From JANMZR01 sp031383555 (GTDB lineage Bacteria; Bacteroidota; Bacteroidia; Cytophagales; Spirosomataceae): a stretch of 64,000 bases of DNA. Location of the stretch: positions 1 through 64,000 of the forward strand of contig JANMZR010000159.1 of the NCBI GenBank assembly GCA_031383555.1. Direction: 5' to 3'. Shown in pieces: positions 9,322 to 17,483 of this stretch. The position numbers and the translations under genes were made by a program. The notes under the pieces were generated by a model, which saw only the letters and a list, made by a program, of their open reading frames with translations, made no database searches and was not told the DNA's origin. Position 1 is the first letter of the stretch, and each line of letters begins with the position of its first letter.

Positions 9322-10347
9322 ATGGATACAAGAACAGAAATAGCAGAAATTGGAGGTTTTGGTTTAATTCAAACAATCAAAAACTTATTCCCAATTCAAA
9401 ATAAAAGTGTACAAATAGGCATTGGTGACGATGCTTCAATTATTGAAAATACCAGTGGATTTGAAACAGTAATTACTACAGAATTATTCGTTGAAGGCGT
9501 TCATTTTGACCTTTCGTATTTTCCATTACGCCATTTGGGCTATAAAATTGCAGTGGCTGGCATTTCTGATATTGCGGCTATGAATGCAATACCTAAACAA
9601 ATATTAATTGGTATTGGGCTTAGCAATAGGTTTTCGGTAGAGGCTGTAAATGAGTTTTATTATGGAGTGAAAGCTGCATGTGACGACTTTGCAATAGATT
9701 TGGTTGGTGGCGATACAACGGCCTCGAGGTCTGGTCTTTTGATATCAGTAACTGCAATTGGTTTGGTCGAAAAAAGTAAAGTCACAAAACGATCGGGCGC
9801 AAAAGTGAACGATATTATTTGCGTTACAGGTGATCTGGGAGCAAGCTTTTTAGGCCTTCAGTTGTTGGAGCGAGAAAAAGCAGTATTCAATGCAGACCCT
9901 AATGCCCAACCTGAGCTCGACGACTTTGAATATATTGTTGGACGACAATTGAAGCCAACTGCTCGAATGGACATTATACATCAATTGGCTGAATTGGGTG
10001 TGGTGCCAACTTCTATGATTGATATTACGGATGGGTTGGCCTCTGATTTACTTCATATTTGTAATCAATCAAAAGTAGGAGCAAGTATATTTGAAGAAAA
10101 ACTACCAATTGATGATAAAACTTTTTTAGCCGCTACTTCACTAAATTTAAGCCCCATTACTTCCGCATTGAATGGTGGCGAAGATTTTGAATTATTATTT
10201 ACAATATCTCAGAGAGATTTTGAAAAGATAAAACCAATTTCTGATGTTTTTCCGATTGGTTTTATTTCAGACCAATTAACGGAAGTTAATTTAATTATGA
10301 AGTCTGGCCAGGCAATTCCACTCATTGCACAAGGTTGGGCAAAATAA
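9322..10347 (+). CDS. thiL: Thiamine-monophosphate kinase ThiL
   Basis: Phosphorylates thiamine monophosphate to thiamine diphosphate with ATP, the last step of cofactor synthesis. The 341-residue length fits the AIR-synthase-like fold. Visible motifs are the N-terminal GIGDDASII, SDIAAMNAIPKQ, the VGGDTTAS metal/phosphate loop, ITDGLASDLLHI and the C-terminal NGGEDFELLFT. No other thiamine gene is nearby. A TAACTTTG box at 9310-9317 ends only 4 nt before the ATG, so the transcript could be nearly leaderless; no -33 element supports this. Confidence 0.94.
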   Translation: MDTRTEIAEIGGFGLIQTIKNLFPIQNKSVQIGIGDDASIIENTSGFETVITTELFVEGVHFDLSYFPLRHLGYKIAVAGISDIAAMNAIPKQILIGIGLSNRFSVEAVNEFYYGVKAACDDFAIDLVGGDTTASRSGLLISVTAIGLVEKSKVTKRSGAKVNDIICVTGDLGASFLGLQLLEREKAVFNADPNAQPELDDFEYIVGRQLKPTARMDIIHQLAELGVVPTSMIDITDGLASDLLHICNQSKVGASIFEEKLPIDDKTFLAATSLNLSPITSALNGGEDFELLFTISQRDFEKIKPISDVFPIGFISDQLTEVNLIMKSGQAIPLIAQGWAK

Positions 10348-10418
10348 AATAGCCTATTCTAAAAATCCGAGCTCAATTAGTAAATTAACCAAATCATATG
10401 AATAGTGGGTTTTAGACA

Positions 10419-10466
10419 CGGACCAAGGGTTAAAACTTAAACAAGAAAAGCCCCGGACCAAGGGTT
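10419..10466 (+). repeat. 13-bp direct repeat, two copies
   Basis: The unit cggaccaagggtt occurs at 10419-10431 and again, exactly, at 10454-10466, where it forms the apical half of the terminator hairpin. The two copies start 35 nt apart. Confidence 0.8.
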
Positions 10467-10478
10467 CGGGGCTTTCTA
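10447..10478 (+). terminator. Strong terminator hairpin downstream of thiL
   Basis: A 13-bp stem (AAAGCCCCGGACC / GGTTCGGGGCTTT, one G-T pair) closes a three-base AAG loop and ends in a short T stretch (cTTTcT). It lies about 100 nt after the thiL stop. The loop half is a copy of a 13-base unit also present at 10419-10431. Confidence 0.75.
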
Positions 10479-10777
10479 ATTAACAAATAGAACCACCTAT
10501 TTAAATTGTCTTTTAAAAACCTTCTTCTTTTGAAGGAAATCAATAATTTTCTAATTTTTCATAAAAATAGTAAATTCTTATCATTTATTGGATTTATTGA
10601 TTTTTTTTTGTTCTTTCAATAAAAATAAACCTATTCAGATAATTTTCTAGGTATTTAATTGCTACACCATAAAATTGATCACCTCATCTATCGGATCGAT
10701 TATCTATTTGGTTTCAGGTATAAAATTCAACTGTTTGCAAAGCTTTGCTTTTCAAACAATTGTAAAGTCGTAAAAAC
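10479..10777. other. Intergenic region without a gene
   Basis: About 300 AT-rich bases between the thiL terminator and the tRNA terminator. It includes a short palindrome gcaaagctttgc near 10737. A short forward reading frame crossing into the tRNA ends in SGRDSNPRPHA, which is the usual translation artefact across an antisense tRNA and not a gene. Confidence 0.6.
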
Positions 10778-10812
10778 AAAAAATCCCGATAAATATTCAT
10801 TATCAGGACTTT
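10778..10812 (-). terminator. Terminator of the tRNA-Asp transcript
   Basis: Read on the reverse strand, AGTCCTGATA pairs with TATCGGGATT (10 bp including two G-T pairs) and is followed by a run of six T. It begins a few bases after the tRNA 3' end. Confidence 0.8.
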
Positions 10813-10817
10813 ATTTG

Positions 10818-10891
10818 CGGTCTGGACGGGACTCGAACCCGCGACCCCATGCGTGACAGGCATGTATTCTAACCAACTGAACTACCAAACC
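10818..10891 (-). tRNA. tRNA-Asp (GTC anticodon)
   Basis: The reverse complement folds as a standard cloverleaf. The acceptor GGTTTGG pairs with CCAGACC (one G-U), discriminator G. The D arm contains TAGTTCAGTTGGTTAGA, the anticodon loop is CTGTCAC with anticodon GTC, and the T arm is CGGGTTCGAGTCCCG. The CCA end is not encoded. It is a solitary gene with its own promoter about 54 nt upstream and its own terminator. Confidence 0.96.
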
Positions 10892-10944
10892 ATTTTTTAC
10901 TTTATTACTTTACTTAAATAGTTCCGTTTCTGTAAAAAGTGATG

Positions 10945-10975
10945 CAAAATTAGCTTATTTATGCTGGAATACAAA
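10945..10975 (-). promoter_or_regulatory. Bacteroidota-type promoter for tRNA-Asp
   Basis: On the reverse strand, a TTTG -33 element (10975-10972) is separated by exactly 19 nt from a perfect TAnnTTTG -7 element (TAATTTTG, 10952-10945). This matches the published Bacteroidota sigma-ABfr consensus. The predicted start lies about 45-50 nt upstream of the mature tRNA. Confidence 0.75.
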
Positions 10976-11223
10976 ATGTAAACTTAAAATTGTCCATAAT
11001 AATTTATATTTTAATTTAAATATGCTATAAATTTAATATTTAAAATAGCAATTGTTAAAAAAGGCTTCTTCATATTTTAATGTGATAAGAAGGTTATACT
11101 ACACAATTAAGCAATAATTTGAATATTTTCAAAATTATAAAATCAATCATAAGTTTTTAATCCGTTCAAATCGCTAGATATTTGAATACCCTTTTAAATT
11201 GTCAAACTAGATTTTACCTTTCA
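10976..11223. other. Intergenic region without a gene
   Basis: AT-rich DNA between the tRNA promoter and the end of the reverse-strand glutamine-synthetase-like gene. I see only weak A/T palindromes (for example aatttgaatattttcaaaatt near 11117), with no ORF or RNA signature. Confidence 0.5.
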
Positions 11224-12576
11224 CTAAACTAACTCAAAATATCTCCTCATTTCCCAGTCTGTAACTGCTTTACTATATTGCAGCCATTCCCATTCACGGG
11301 TTCCAGAAAAATGCTCGACAAATGCTTCTCCTAGTATTTCATTGGCAATTTTTGAATCTTTCATCAAATTAGTAGCATCTATTAGGTTTTTTGAAAGTCG
11401 GCCATTGCTTTCATTCAAGTATCCATTGCCTATGGTTTGATTCTGAGTTAATTGCAAGTTATTTTTTATGCCATATAGGCCTGCTGCTAGGCAAGCTGCC
11501 ATTGCCAAATAAGGGTTTGTATCGGCTCCAATTATTCTAGTTTCCAGCCGGCAAGATTGCTTTCCTGCAGTAAGCGCACGTAAGGCTACTGTACGATTAT
11601 CCACCCCCCAAGTAAGTGTGGTTGGTGCCCAAGCACCTTCTACAAGCCTTTTAAATGAATTTATAGTAGGGGCTATCATCGGTAATATTTGTGGCAAAAC
11701 TAACAGCTGGCCAGCGATATAGCTTTTCATCAAATCGCTGATATTATTTAATTTTTCACCATCAAAAAATATATTGGAATTACCGTTCCAAATACTTTGA
11801 TGCACATGTCCCCCACAACCGGGTAGGTTTTCAGAGATTTTAGCCATAAAAGTTGCCATTATCCCGTGTTTATAGGCTATTTCTTTTACTGACGTTTTGA
11901 ACAAAACTGCTCTATCAGCTGATTCCATGACGTCACCAAATTTTATAGCTGCTTCGTAAGTGCCAGGGCCAGTTTCGGTATGTAAACCCTCAATAGGTAC
12001 ATCAAATTTGGTTAATAATTCGAACAAATCAGTAAAGAAAGGATTTTCCAAGCTCGACCGTAAAATAGAATAGCCAAACATACCCGGTGTAAGTGGCATT
12101 AAATTTCGATATCCTTTTACTTCGGCCGTTTGCGGTGTTTCTCGGAAATTAAACCATTCAAATTCTTGAGAAACTTTGGCTGTAAATCCCTCTTTTTCAA
12201 GGTCTTGGTTTACTTTTTTTAGTAGTTGTCTGGGGCAGACTGAGCTTGGTTCATCCTTTTTATTAATAAAATCGGCAAGGAAAAATGGAAGGTCATTTTC
12301 CCAAGGAATTTTACGGAAAGTATTTAAATCAACTATTGCTTTTGCATCAGGGTAACCAGTATGCCAACCTGTATATTGTGAATTTCCATAAGCCAAATCT
12401 GCCATATCCCAGCCGAAAACAACATCGCAAAAACCAAAAGAATTATCATAAAAGGAAAGAAATTTTTCAGTAGAAACATATTTTCCACGTAAAATTCCAT
12501 CAATATCTGTTATGGCCAACTTTACCTTTCCTGCCGGGTGGTATTTTATGTAATCAATTATTTCATTTGGCTTCAT
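11224..12576 (-). CDS. Glutamine-synthetase-family ligase, probably a gamma-glutamyl-amine synthetase
   Basis: 450 residues, the length of GlnA/PuuA-type enzymes. Glutamine-synthetase signatures are present in order: TDIDGILRGKYV, SQEFEWF, TGPGTYEAAI, GCGGHVHQS, the NSFKRLVEG.. loop, DNRTVALR and LETRIIGADTNPYLA. The flap that in true glutamine synthetases reads VPGYEAP, with the ammonium-site Glu, reads VEGAWAP here, so that Glu is replaced by Trp. This is what is seen in enzymes that glutamylate larger amines. It is the last gene of a reverse run, 42 nt after an ethanolamine-type permease. I therefore infer ligation of glutamate to an imported amine such as ethanolamine or a polyamine; plain glutamine synthesis is less likely. 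Confidence 0.85.
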   Translation of the reverse strand: MKPNEIIDYIKYHPAGKVKLAITDIDGILRGKYVSTEKFLSFYDNSFGFCDVVFGWDMADLAYGNSQYTGWHTGYPDAKAIVDLNTFRKIPWENDLPFFLADFINKKDEPSSVCPRQLLKKVNQDLEKEGFTAKVSQEFEWFNFRETPQTAEVKGYRNLMPLTPGMFGYSILRSSLENPFFTDLFELLTKFDVPIEGLHTETGPGTYEAAIKFGDVMESADRAVLFKTSVKEIAYKHGIMATFMAKISENLPGCGGHVHQSIWNGNSNIFFDGEKLNNISDLMKSYIAGQLLVLPQILPMIAPTINSFKRLVEGAWAPTTLTWGVDNRTVALRALTAGKQSCRLETRIIGADTNPYLAMAACLAAGLYGIKNNLQLTQNQTIGNGYLNESNGRLSKNLIDATNLMKDSKIANEILGEAFVEHFSGTREWEWLQYSKAVTDWEMRRYFELV

Positions 12577-12618
12577 AAGGTTGATAGTTTATACATTTTT
12601 TTTTACAAAACTATAGTG

Positions 12619-13917
12619 TTATTGAAATTTATAGAACATTCTGAATAAAACATAGCTAATAACTAATATAGCTATAAATATTCCTGCTAATAAAACATTG
12701 GATATTATCATTGCAAAAAAGCAAAATAGGCAAATAATTAATGCCAATATTGGCATTAATGGGTAAAATTGCACTTTGAAAGGTCTTGGTAAAGTAGGCT
12801 CTTTTTTTCTTAATTGTAAAAGTGAGGCCATAGACAAAATATAAAGTGTAAGTAAGCCGAAAACAGCCAAAGTTATTATCTGGCCGGTTTTTCCTGAAAT
12901 AATAATAATAATACCAATTATTGAATTGAGTATGAGAGCGTTGCTCGGTGTTTTAAATTTATGGCTTATTTGACTGAATACTTTTGGACCAAAACCAATT
13001 CTGCTCATCTCAAAAGTAGCTCGGCCTCCCGCTAACAAGCCTCCATGAAACGAAGCTACCAAACCTAATATACTTACATATAATATAAAATAATATAGCC
13101 AATGAGTGTTGCCATATATCAATTGCAAAGCAAGCGGGAGTGGTGAATCGGAAACCTCATTTTGACTATTGAATACTATTTTTTCCCAACCCCCAACCCC
13201 TATGGAAAATATAAATGTAACAATACATAAAAATATCAAAGTAATTATTGAATAATTAAAGCCTTTACTAAGGTCTTTCGCAGGATTTGACGATTCCTCA
13301 GCAACATTGGCCAAACCTTCAATTCCTAAAAAAAACCAAATTGCAAACGGAAGAGCACCAACTATTCCATGGACTCCATTGATGGAAGGTTTTATTGAAA
13401 GGTTTTCTAATTTGAAAAAATGCATGGCCACAAAAGCGAAAACCAACAAACCAATTACAGCAATTATGGTGATCACAATTTCAAATGAAGCAGCCGTTTT
13501 TACTCCAATAATATTTATACTTGTAAATATTATATAAACAGCGATAGTTGAGTGCATTACAGGAAATTGGGGGAAAGCTAAATGCAAATTTGTGGCTACA
13601 CCTAAAGCGATGGCTGGTGGGCCAAATAGGTATAAAATTACTTGGGAGATTCCAGCAATGAAACCAATCTTTTTACCAAATGCCCTTACTGTAAAATCGA
13701 AACCACCCCCCGCTTTTGGTATTGCACATGCTAGCTCGGCATAAGAATAACTAAAGCAAATGTACATGATAATGATTAATAATGTAGCAATGCCCATGCC
13801 AATGGTCCCTCCTTTTTCTAAGCCCAAATTCCAGCCAAAATACATTCCTGATATTACATTGCCCACTCCAATGCCCCAAAGTAATAGCGGTGAAAGGCTT
13901 TTTTTAAGATGATCCAT
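12619..13917 (-). CDS. APC-superfamily permease, ethanolamine-permease-like
   Basis: 432 residues with about 12 hydrophobic helices. The N-terminus LLLWGIGVGNVISGMYFGWN, then LGLEKGG, matches the ethanolamine permease branch (TIGR00908-type), where VISG.YFGWN and GG are conserved. PKAGGGFDFTVRAFG and IEGLANVAEE are further APC features. It likely imports a small amine or amino acid with protons. It lies between the HupE-like gene (30 nt upstream) and the glutamine-synthetase-like gene (42 nt downstream), suggesting the imported amine is the ligase substrate. Confidence 0.85.
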   Translation of the reverse strand: MDHLKKSLSPLLLWGIGVGNVISGMYFGWNLGLEKGGTIGMGIATLLIIIMYICFSYSYAELACAIPKAGGGFDFTVRAFGKKIGFIAGISQVILYLFGPPAIALGVATNLHLAFPQFPVMHSTIAVYIIFTSINIIGVKTAASFEIVITIIAVIGLLVFAFVAMHFFKLENLSIKPSINGVHGIVGALPFAIWFFLGIEGLANVAEESSNPAKDLSKGFNYSIITLIFLCIVTFIFSIGVGGWEKIVFNSQNEVSDSPLPLALQLIYGNTHWLYYFILYVSILGLVASFHGGLLAGGRATFEMSRIGFGPKVFSQISHKFKTPSNALILNSIIGIIIIISGKTGQIITLAVFGLLTLYILSMASLLQLRKKEPTLPRPFKVQFYPLMPILALIICLFCFFAMIISNVLLAGIFIAILVISYVLFRMFYKFQ

Positions 13918-13947
13918 TAATGAAAATAAGGGAGAAAATTTATACTA

Positions 13948-14547
13948 TTACCCAAATATCGCCGAATCTTTTATCAAAAACAAAGCCATGCCAGCAATAA
14001 ATCCTGAAAGAGCTAATTTCAAGTCATGGTGCTTTATTTTAAAAATAGTTATAAGAATGGTTGAAACTATTATTGAAATGGTAACTATTACCAATTGGCC
14101 AATTTCCAAGCCAATGTTAAATGCGAATAATGGCTTTATGATGTTTTCTTCAAAACCTAAAAGGCTTCTCAGGTAATTAGAAAAACCAAGCCCATGTATT
14201 AAACCAAAAAATAAGGCAATAAAATACCGAAAATTATTATAATTCTGCTGTTTGAGTGGTTTTCTTTCTGGTATTTTATAAAAAAAATTAAAAATACAGG
14301 TTAGTAAAATTGTAACTGGAATCAAAAATTCAATGAATTTTGAATTGAGTTTTATAATATTTAATGTTGCTAAAGCAAGTGTAACTGTATGGCCAATGGT
14401 AAAGGCCGTAACCAATAAGATAATCTTTCGCCATTCTGATATTTTATAAATGGCACATAATGCTAAAATAAACAAAATATGGTCAAGCCCATTAATATCG
14501 GTGATATGTTGAAAGCCAAGTTTCAGATAAATTGTAAAATCAGACAT
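13948..14547 (-). CDS. HupE/UreJ-like membrane protein
   Basis: 199 residues with about six membrane helices. The motifs HITDINGLDHILFILAL near the start, TAFTIGHTVTLALA, and FGLIHGLGF in the middle are those of the HupE/UreJ_2 family, whose His/Asp residues probably bind metal (nickel in studied relatives). I used the ATG at 14547; a longer frame from 14619 would add a polar 24-residue leader that runs over a palindromic repeat. It heads the run with the permease and the ligase, but no hydrogenase or urease is present, so its role here is unclear. Confidence 0.8.
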   Translation of the reverse strand: MSDFTIYLKLGFQHITDINGLDHILFILALCAIYKISEWRKIILLVTAFTIGHTVTLALATLNIIKLNSKFIEFLIPVTILLTCIFNFFYKIPERKPLKQQNYNNFRYFIALFFGLIHGLGFSNYLRSLLGFEENIIKPLFAFNIGLEIGQLVIVTISIIVSTILITIFKIKHHDLKLALSGFIAGMALFLIKDSAIFG

Positions 14548-14608
14548 TATAAAAATAAATTTTAGGTTAGGGGTAGAATAGCACGTCTGTATGTTTTGAT
14601 TTTCAATA

Positions 14609-14640
14609 TGTAGGAACACGCTTTTATTCGTGTTTCTACA
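14609..14640. repeat. REP-like palindrome
   Basis: Arms TGTAGGAACACG (14609-14620) and CGTGTTTCTACA (14629-14640) pair over 12 bp with one G-T and an 8-nt loop cttttatt. It has no T run for the downstream direction. The form is that of short dispersed palindromes of Bacteroidota. It lies just upstream of the HupE-like gene. Confidence 0.6.
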
Positions 14641-14829
14641 ATAAGGCGAGTTCTACATAAGGTTGTGCGCCAAAATCACAAAAATATAAAAAGAAGAATG
14701 AACAAACTTTCCTGCCTTAATTACGATATTCTTAAATTTTAATTTTCAAAAAAAGTGCTATTCCCTGTAATTTTAAGTCAATTTATTTTTTGGTTTAATG
14801 GAAAATATTTTTCGTTTATTTTTCAAAAC

Positions 14830-15249
14830 TTAAAATTGTTCCAATTTCGAGAAGAAAAAAGAACCTTCTATTTCAGCATTATCATCAGAGTCGGAACCAT
14901 GAATAGCATTGGCTTCTATTGATTTGGCAAATATTTTCCTAATTGTTCCATCCTCCGCTTGTGCTGGATTGGTGGCACCAATCAATTTTCTGAATTCAGC
15001 GACGGCGTTTTCTTTTTCTAAAATCATAGGCACAATTGGCCCTGAACTCATATAATCACATAAACTTGTATAAAATGGCCGCTCTGAATGAATAGCATAA
15101 AACTTACCTGCAGAAGATGGTGAAAGTTGAGTCCGCTTCATTGAAACTATTGAAAAGCCCGCCTCTTCAATCATCTTTATTATTGCTCCTGTGTTTCCGG
15201 CTTCGGTTGCATCCGGTTTTATCATGGTAAATGTTCTTTTAGTCGACAT
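14830..15249 (-). CDS. ndk: Nucleoside-diphosphate kinase
   Basis: Transfers the gamma phosphate from ATP to other nucleoside diphosphates. At 139 residues it is full length. It has the N-terminal RTFTMIKPDA, substrate-site residues in FYTSLCDYMSSGP, and the phospho-accepting His117 in NAIHGSDS. It is a single gene. A TAATTTTG box at 15328-15321 on the reverse strand is a good -7 candidate about 70 nt upstream of the start, though the -33 match is poor. The region is shared with the divergent DHH gene. Confidence 0.96.
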   Translation of the reverse strand: MSTKRTFTMIKPDATEAGNTGAIIKMIEEAGFSIVSMKRTQLSPSSAGKFYAIHSERPFYTSLCDYMSSGPIVPMILEKENAVAEFRKLIGATNPAQAEDGTIRKIFAKSIEANAIHGSDSDDNAEIEGSFFFSKLEQF

Positions 15250-15370
15250 ATTTTTTAATTGTTAATCTTTATTTACAAACTGTTATGTAAGTACGAATTC
15301 ATTTTTAAAATTTCAGCCTGCAAAATTAATATAAAATAGCCTTATTGCCTAACCAATCTTTAATAATTCC

Positions 15371-15401
15371 CTTGATTATTCAGTGCTTTTATCTAATTTT
15401 G
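15371..15401 (+). promoter_or_regulatory. Bacteroidota-type promoter for the DHH phosphoesterase gene
   Basis: CTTG (15371-15374, TTG core of the -33 box) is followed after exactly 19 nt by TAATTTTG (15394-15401), a perfect -7 TAnnTTTG. The start site would give a leader of about 85 nt before the ATG at 15492. Confidence 0.6.
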
Positions 15402-15491
15402 CAATTCTATTTTAAGAATTGGCTAGAATATAATTAATTTGAAACTATTTTACCTGTTTAAAATAAAAATAGAAAGCTCATTATCAAGTAC

Positions 15492-16514
15492 ATGCACAAT
15501 TTTAAGGAGTTTCAAGAATTAATTAGCACCCCACAAAATGTGGTTATTACTACCCATTTTAAACCGGACGCCGATGCACTTGGATCATCTTTGGCATTAG
15601 CTGGATTTTTGAAAAAATTAGGTCATCAAATTACTGTAATTACTCCCTCAGACTATCCAGATTTTCTTAGTTGGATGCAAGGAAATGATGAAGTTATGGT
15701 TTATGAAAAAGGCAAAACTGATTATAATGTAAAAAACTTAATAAGAGATGCCAATATTATAATTTGCTTAGACTTTTCTGCATTATCTCGTATAAACGAA
15801 TTAGAAAAACCAGTTGAACAATCAAAGGCAAAAAAGGTAATGATTGATCACCATACTAATCCTGAACATTTCGCTGATTTTGAATTTCATAACACAAAAG
15901 CAGCTTCAACAACAGAGCTTATTTATAATTTGATTGAAGATCTTGGTAAAAAAAACTTAATTGATACAGATATTGGAGCGTGTATTTATGCTGGATTAAT
16001 GACCGATACGGGTTCTTTTAGGCATCCAAGTACAACCTCAAGAGTACACCAAATCGCTGGTGAATTAATTGACCTTGGAGTAAATACAAATAAAGTTCAT
16101 AGGTTAATATTCGATAGTAATACAGAAGATCGATTAAAGTTTTTAGGTTTCATGTTATCTGAAAAATTAAAAGTCTTGCCAGAATACAGGGTTGCTTATT
16201 TTACTGTAACAAATGAAGAATTACGACGATTTAACTCGCAAACAGGTGATACTGAGGGAATTGTAAACTACGCATTAACTTTAAAAGGGATATCGATGGC
16301 TGCAATAATAGTTGAGAGGCCAGAAGCTATAAAAATGTCATTTCGATCAATTGAGTCTGTAGCTGTAAATGATATTGCAGCTACTTATTTTAACGGCGGT
16401 GGGCATAGAAATGCATCTGGTGGCAAAACGGAGGGTATTGGACTGGCAGCAACTGAATCAAAATTTCTTGAAATATTACCAATTTATAAAGAAAGATTTT
16501 TAGAAAATAATTAA
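15492..16514 (+). CDS. DHH-family phosphoesterase (NrnA-like oligoribonuclease / pAp phosphatase)
   Basis: 340 residues. The DHH metal motifs are visible: THFKPDADALGS (His22, Asp26, Asp28), CLDFSAL, MIDHHTNPE (Asp119-His120-His121), and LMTDTGSFRH. The C-terminal DHHA1 domain ends with the GGGHRNASGG substrate loop. Members with this layout degrade nano-RNAs and/or dephosphorylate pAp. The forward order DHH, FKBP, methyltransferase suggests a shared transcript from the promoter at 15371, although a GC-rich hairpin lies before the FKBP gene. Confidence 0.9.
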   Translation: MHNFKEFQELISTPQNVVITTHFKPDADALGSSLALAGFLKKLGHQITVITPSDYPDFLSWMQGNDEVMVYEKGKTDYNVKNLIRDANIIICLDFSALSRINELEKPVEQSKAKKVMIDHHTNPEHFADFEFHNTKAASTTELIYNLIEDLGKKNLIDTDIGACIYAGLMTDTGSFRHPSTTSRVHQIAGELIDLGVNTNKVHRLIFDSNTEDRLKFLGFMLSEKLKVLPEYRVAYFTVTNEELRRFNSQTGDTEGIVNYALTLKGISMAAIIVERPEAIKMSFRSIESVAVNDIAATYFNGGGHRNASGGKTEGIGLAATESKFLEILPIYKERFLENN

Positions 16515-16542
16515 AAAAAACGTATAAAATTAAGTAATAATC

Positions 16543-16560
16543 GTGCGGGCGGTCCCGTAT
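16543..16560. other. GC-rich hairpin between the DHH and FKBP genes
   Basis: gtgcggg (16543-16549), loop cggt, cccgtat (16554-16560): seven pairs, two of them G-T, no T tract. It ends 17 nt before the FKBP start, in otherwise A/T-rich sequence. It may be an RNA processing or translation-control structure, or a dispersed short repeat. Confidence 0.4.
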
Positions 16561-16577
16561 TCAAAATCAAAAATTCA

Positions 16578-17417
16578 ATGTTTAAAAAAATCAGCCTATT
16601 TGCAGTTTCAATATTATTTTTAGCTGCTTGTAATTCAAATAGAGTAGAAACAAAAGATGGTCTAAAATTTCAATTTCATGAGCAAGTCGACAAAAGAAAA
16701 TTGGCTAAAATGGGAGACATTATGACTTTTCATTTGAAACTAAAAAACTCAAAAGATTCAGTCCTTAAAAATTCATACTTGGAAGGTGCTCCAGTAGTAG
16801 CACAGGTTCAAAAAGCTCAATTTAAAGGTGCTTTTGAGCAAGGTTTACTTTTATTGGCAAAAGGGGATAGCGCAACATTTTTTGTGCCAGTTGATTCTCT
16901 TTTTAAAGGGTATCCTCAATTGCCACCCGTATTTACAAAGGGCACAGATGTTCGATTTACAGTTAGAGTGATAGATGTACAAACAGAGGCTGAATTTCAA
17001 GTGAGCCGAACAAAAAACGGTGAAAAGCAAAAAACTACAGACGCAGGAGTAATTGCAGCTTATATTACGAAAAATAATTTGACTAATGTCCAGAAAACTG
17101 AATCGGGTTTAAACTTCGTAGTAACTACAATTGGTAATGGGCCACAAGTTACTGCTGGTGACTCAATTACGGTAAAATATACAGGAAAATTAAGCTCTGG
17201 AAAAGTATTTGAATCAAACGTATTTCCGTTACAAGTTGGTCGTGGTATGGTTATACCAGGTTGGGACGAAGGCCTACAAAAATTCAAACAAGGTGGAAAA
17301 GGTACTCTTTTGATACCTTCAGGCTTAGGTTATGGCGATCAAGGTAATCCTACAATTCCTGCCAATTCAGTACTGGTGTTTGATGTGGAAATATTGACAG
17401 TTAAAAAAGGAAAATAA
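16578..17417 (+). CDS. FKBP-type peptidyl-prolyl isomerase lipoprotein
   Basis: 279 residues with a lipoprotein signal ending FLAAC (Cys18), so it acts at the envelope as a folding helper. Two FKBP-like parts are visible. A divergent first domain covers about residues 40-135 (GDIMTFHLKLKNSKDS...FKGAFEQGLLLLAKGDSATF). A canonical second domain covers about 180-279 (GDSITVKYTGKLSSGKVFES, then VIPGWDEGLQ, LIPSGLGYGDQG, IPANSVLVFDVEI). Gliding Bacteroidota carry a related lipoprotein, GldI; this could be it, but the sequence alone does not decide. Confidence 0.88.
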   Translation: MFKKISLFAVSILFLAACNSNRVETKDGLKFQFHEQVDKRKLAKMGDIMTFHLKLKNSKDSVLKNSYLEGAPVVAQVQKAQFKGAFEQGLLLLAKGDSATFFVPVDSLFKGYPQLPPVFTKGTDVRFTVRVIDVQTEAEFQVSRTKNGEKQKTTDAGVIAAYITKNNLTNVQKTESGLNFVVTTIGNGPQVTAGDSITVKYTGKLSSGKVFESNVFPLQVGRGMVIPGWDEGLQKFKQGGKGTLLIPSGLGYGDQGNPTIPANSVLVFDVEILTVKKGK

Positions 17418-17449
17418 TTTAGCCCGTAATTTTTTAATTAAAACCCCAA

Positions 17450-17468
17450 CCTTTTCCTAGGGAGAAGG
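17450..17468. repeat. Short imperfect palindrome
   Basis: ccttttcc (17450-17457) and ggagaagg (17461-17468) pair over 8 bp with one G-T, loop tag. It lies 16 nt upstream of the next start codon. Similar C-rich/G-rich palindromes are common as dispersed repeats in Bacteroidota. Confidence 0.4.
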
Positions 17469-17483
17469 GCTTTCATAACCAAT

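Noticed and set aside
10659..10856. A 65-codon forward frame ending SGRDSNPRPHA
   Set aside because: It is the usual false translation across the opposite strand of a tRNA gene (tRNA-Asp, reverse strand); the upstream part has no protein-like pattern.
14548..14619. Extra 24 residues at the start of the HupE-like protein
   Set aside because: The stretch runs over a palindromic repeat and is polar; the ATG at 14547 begins the conserved membrane protein.
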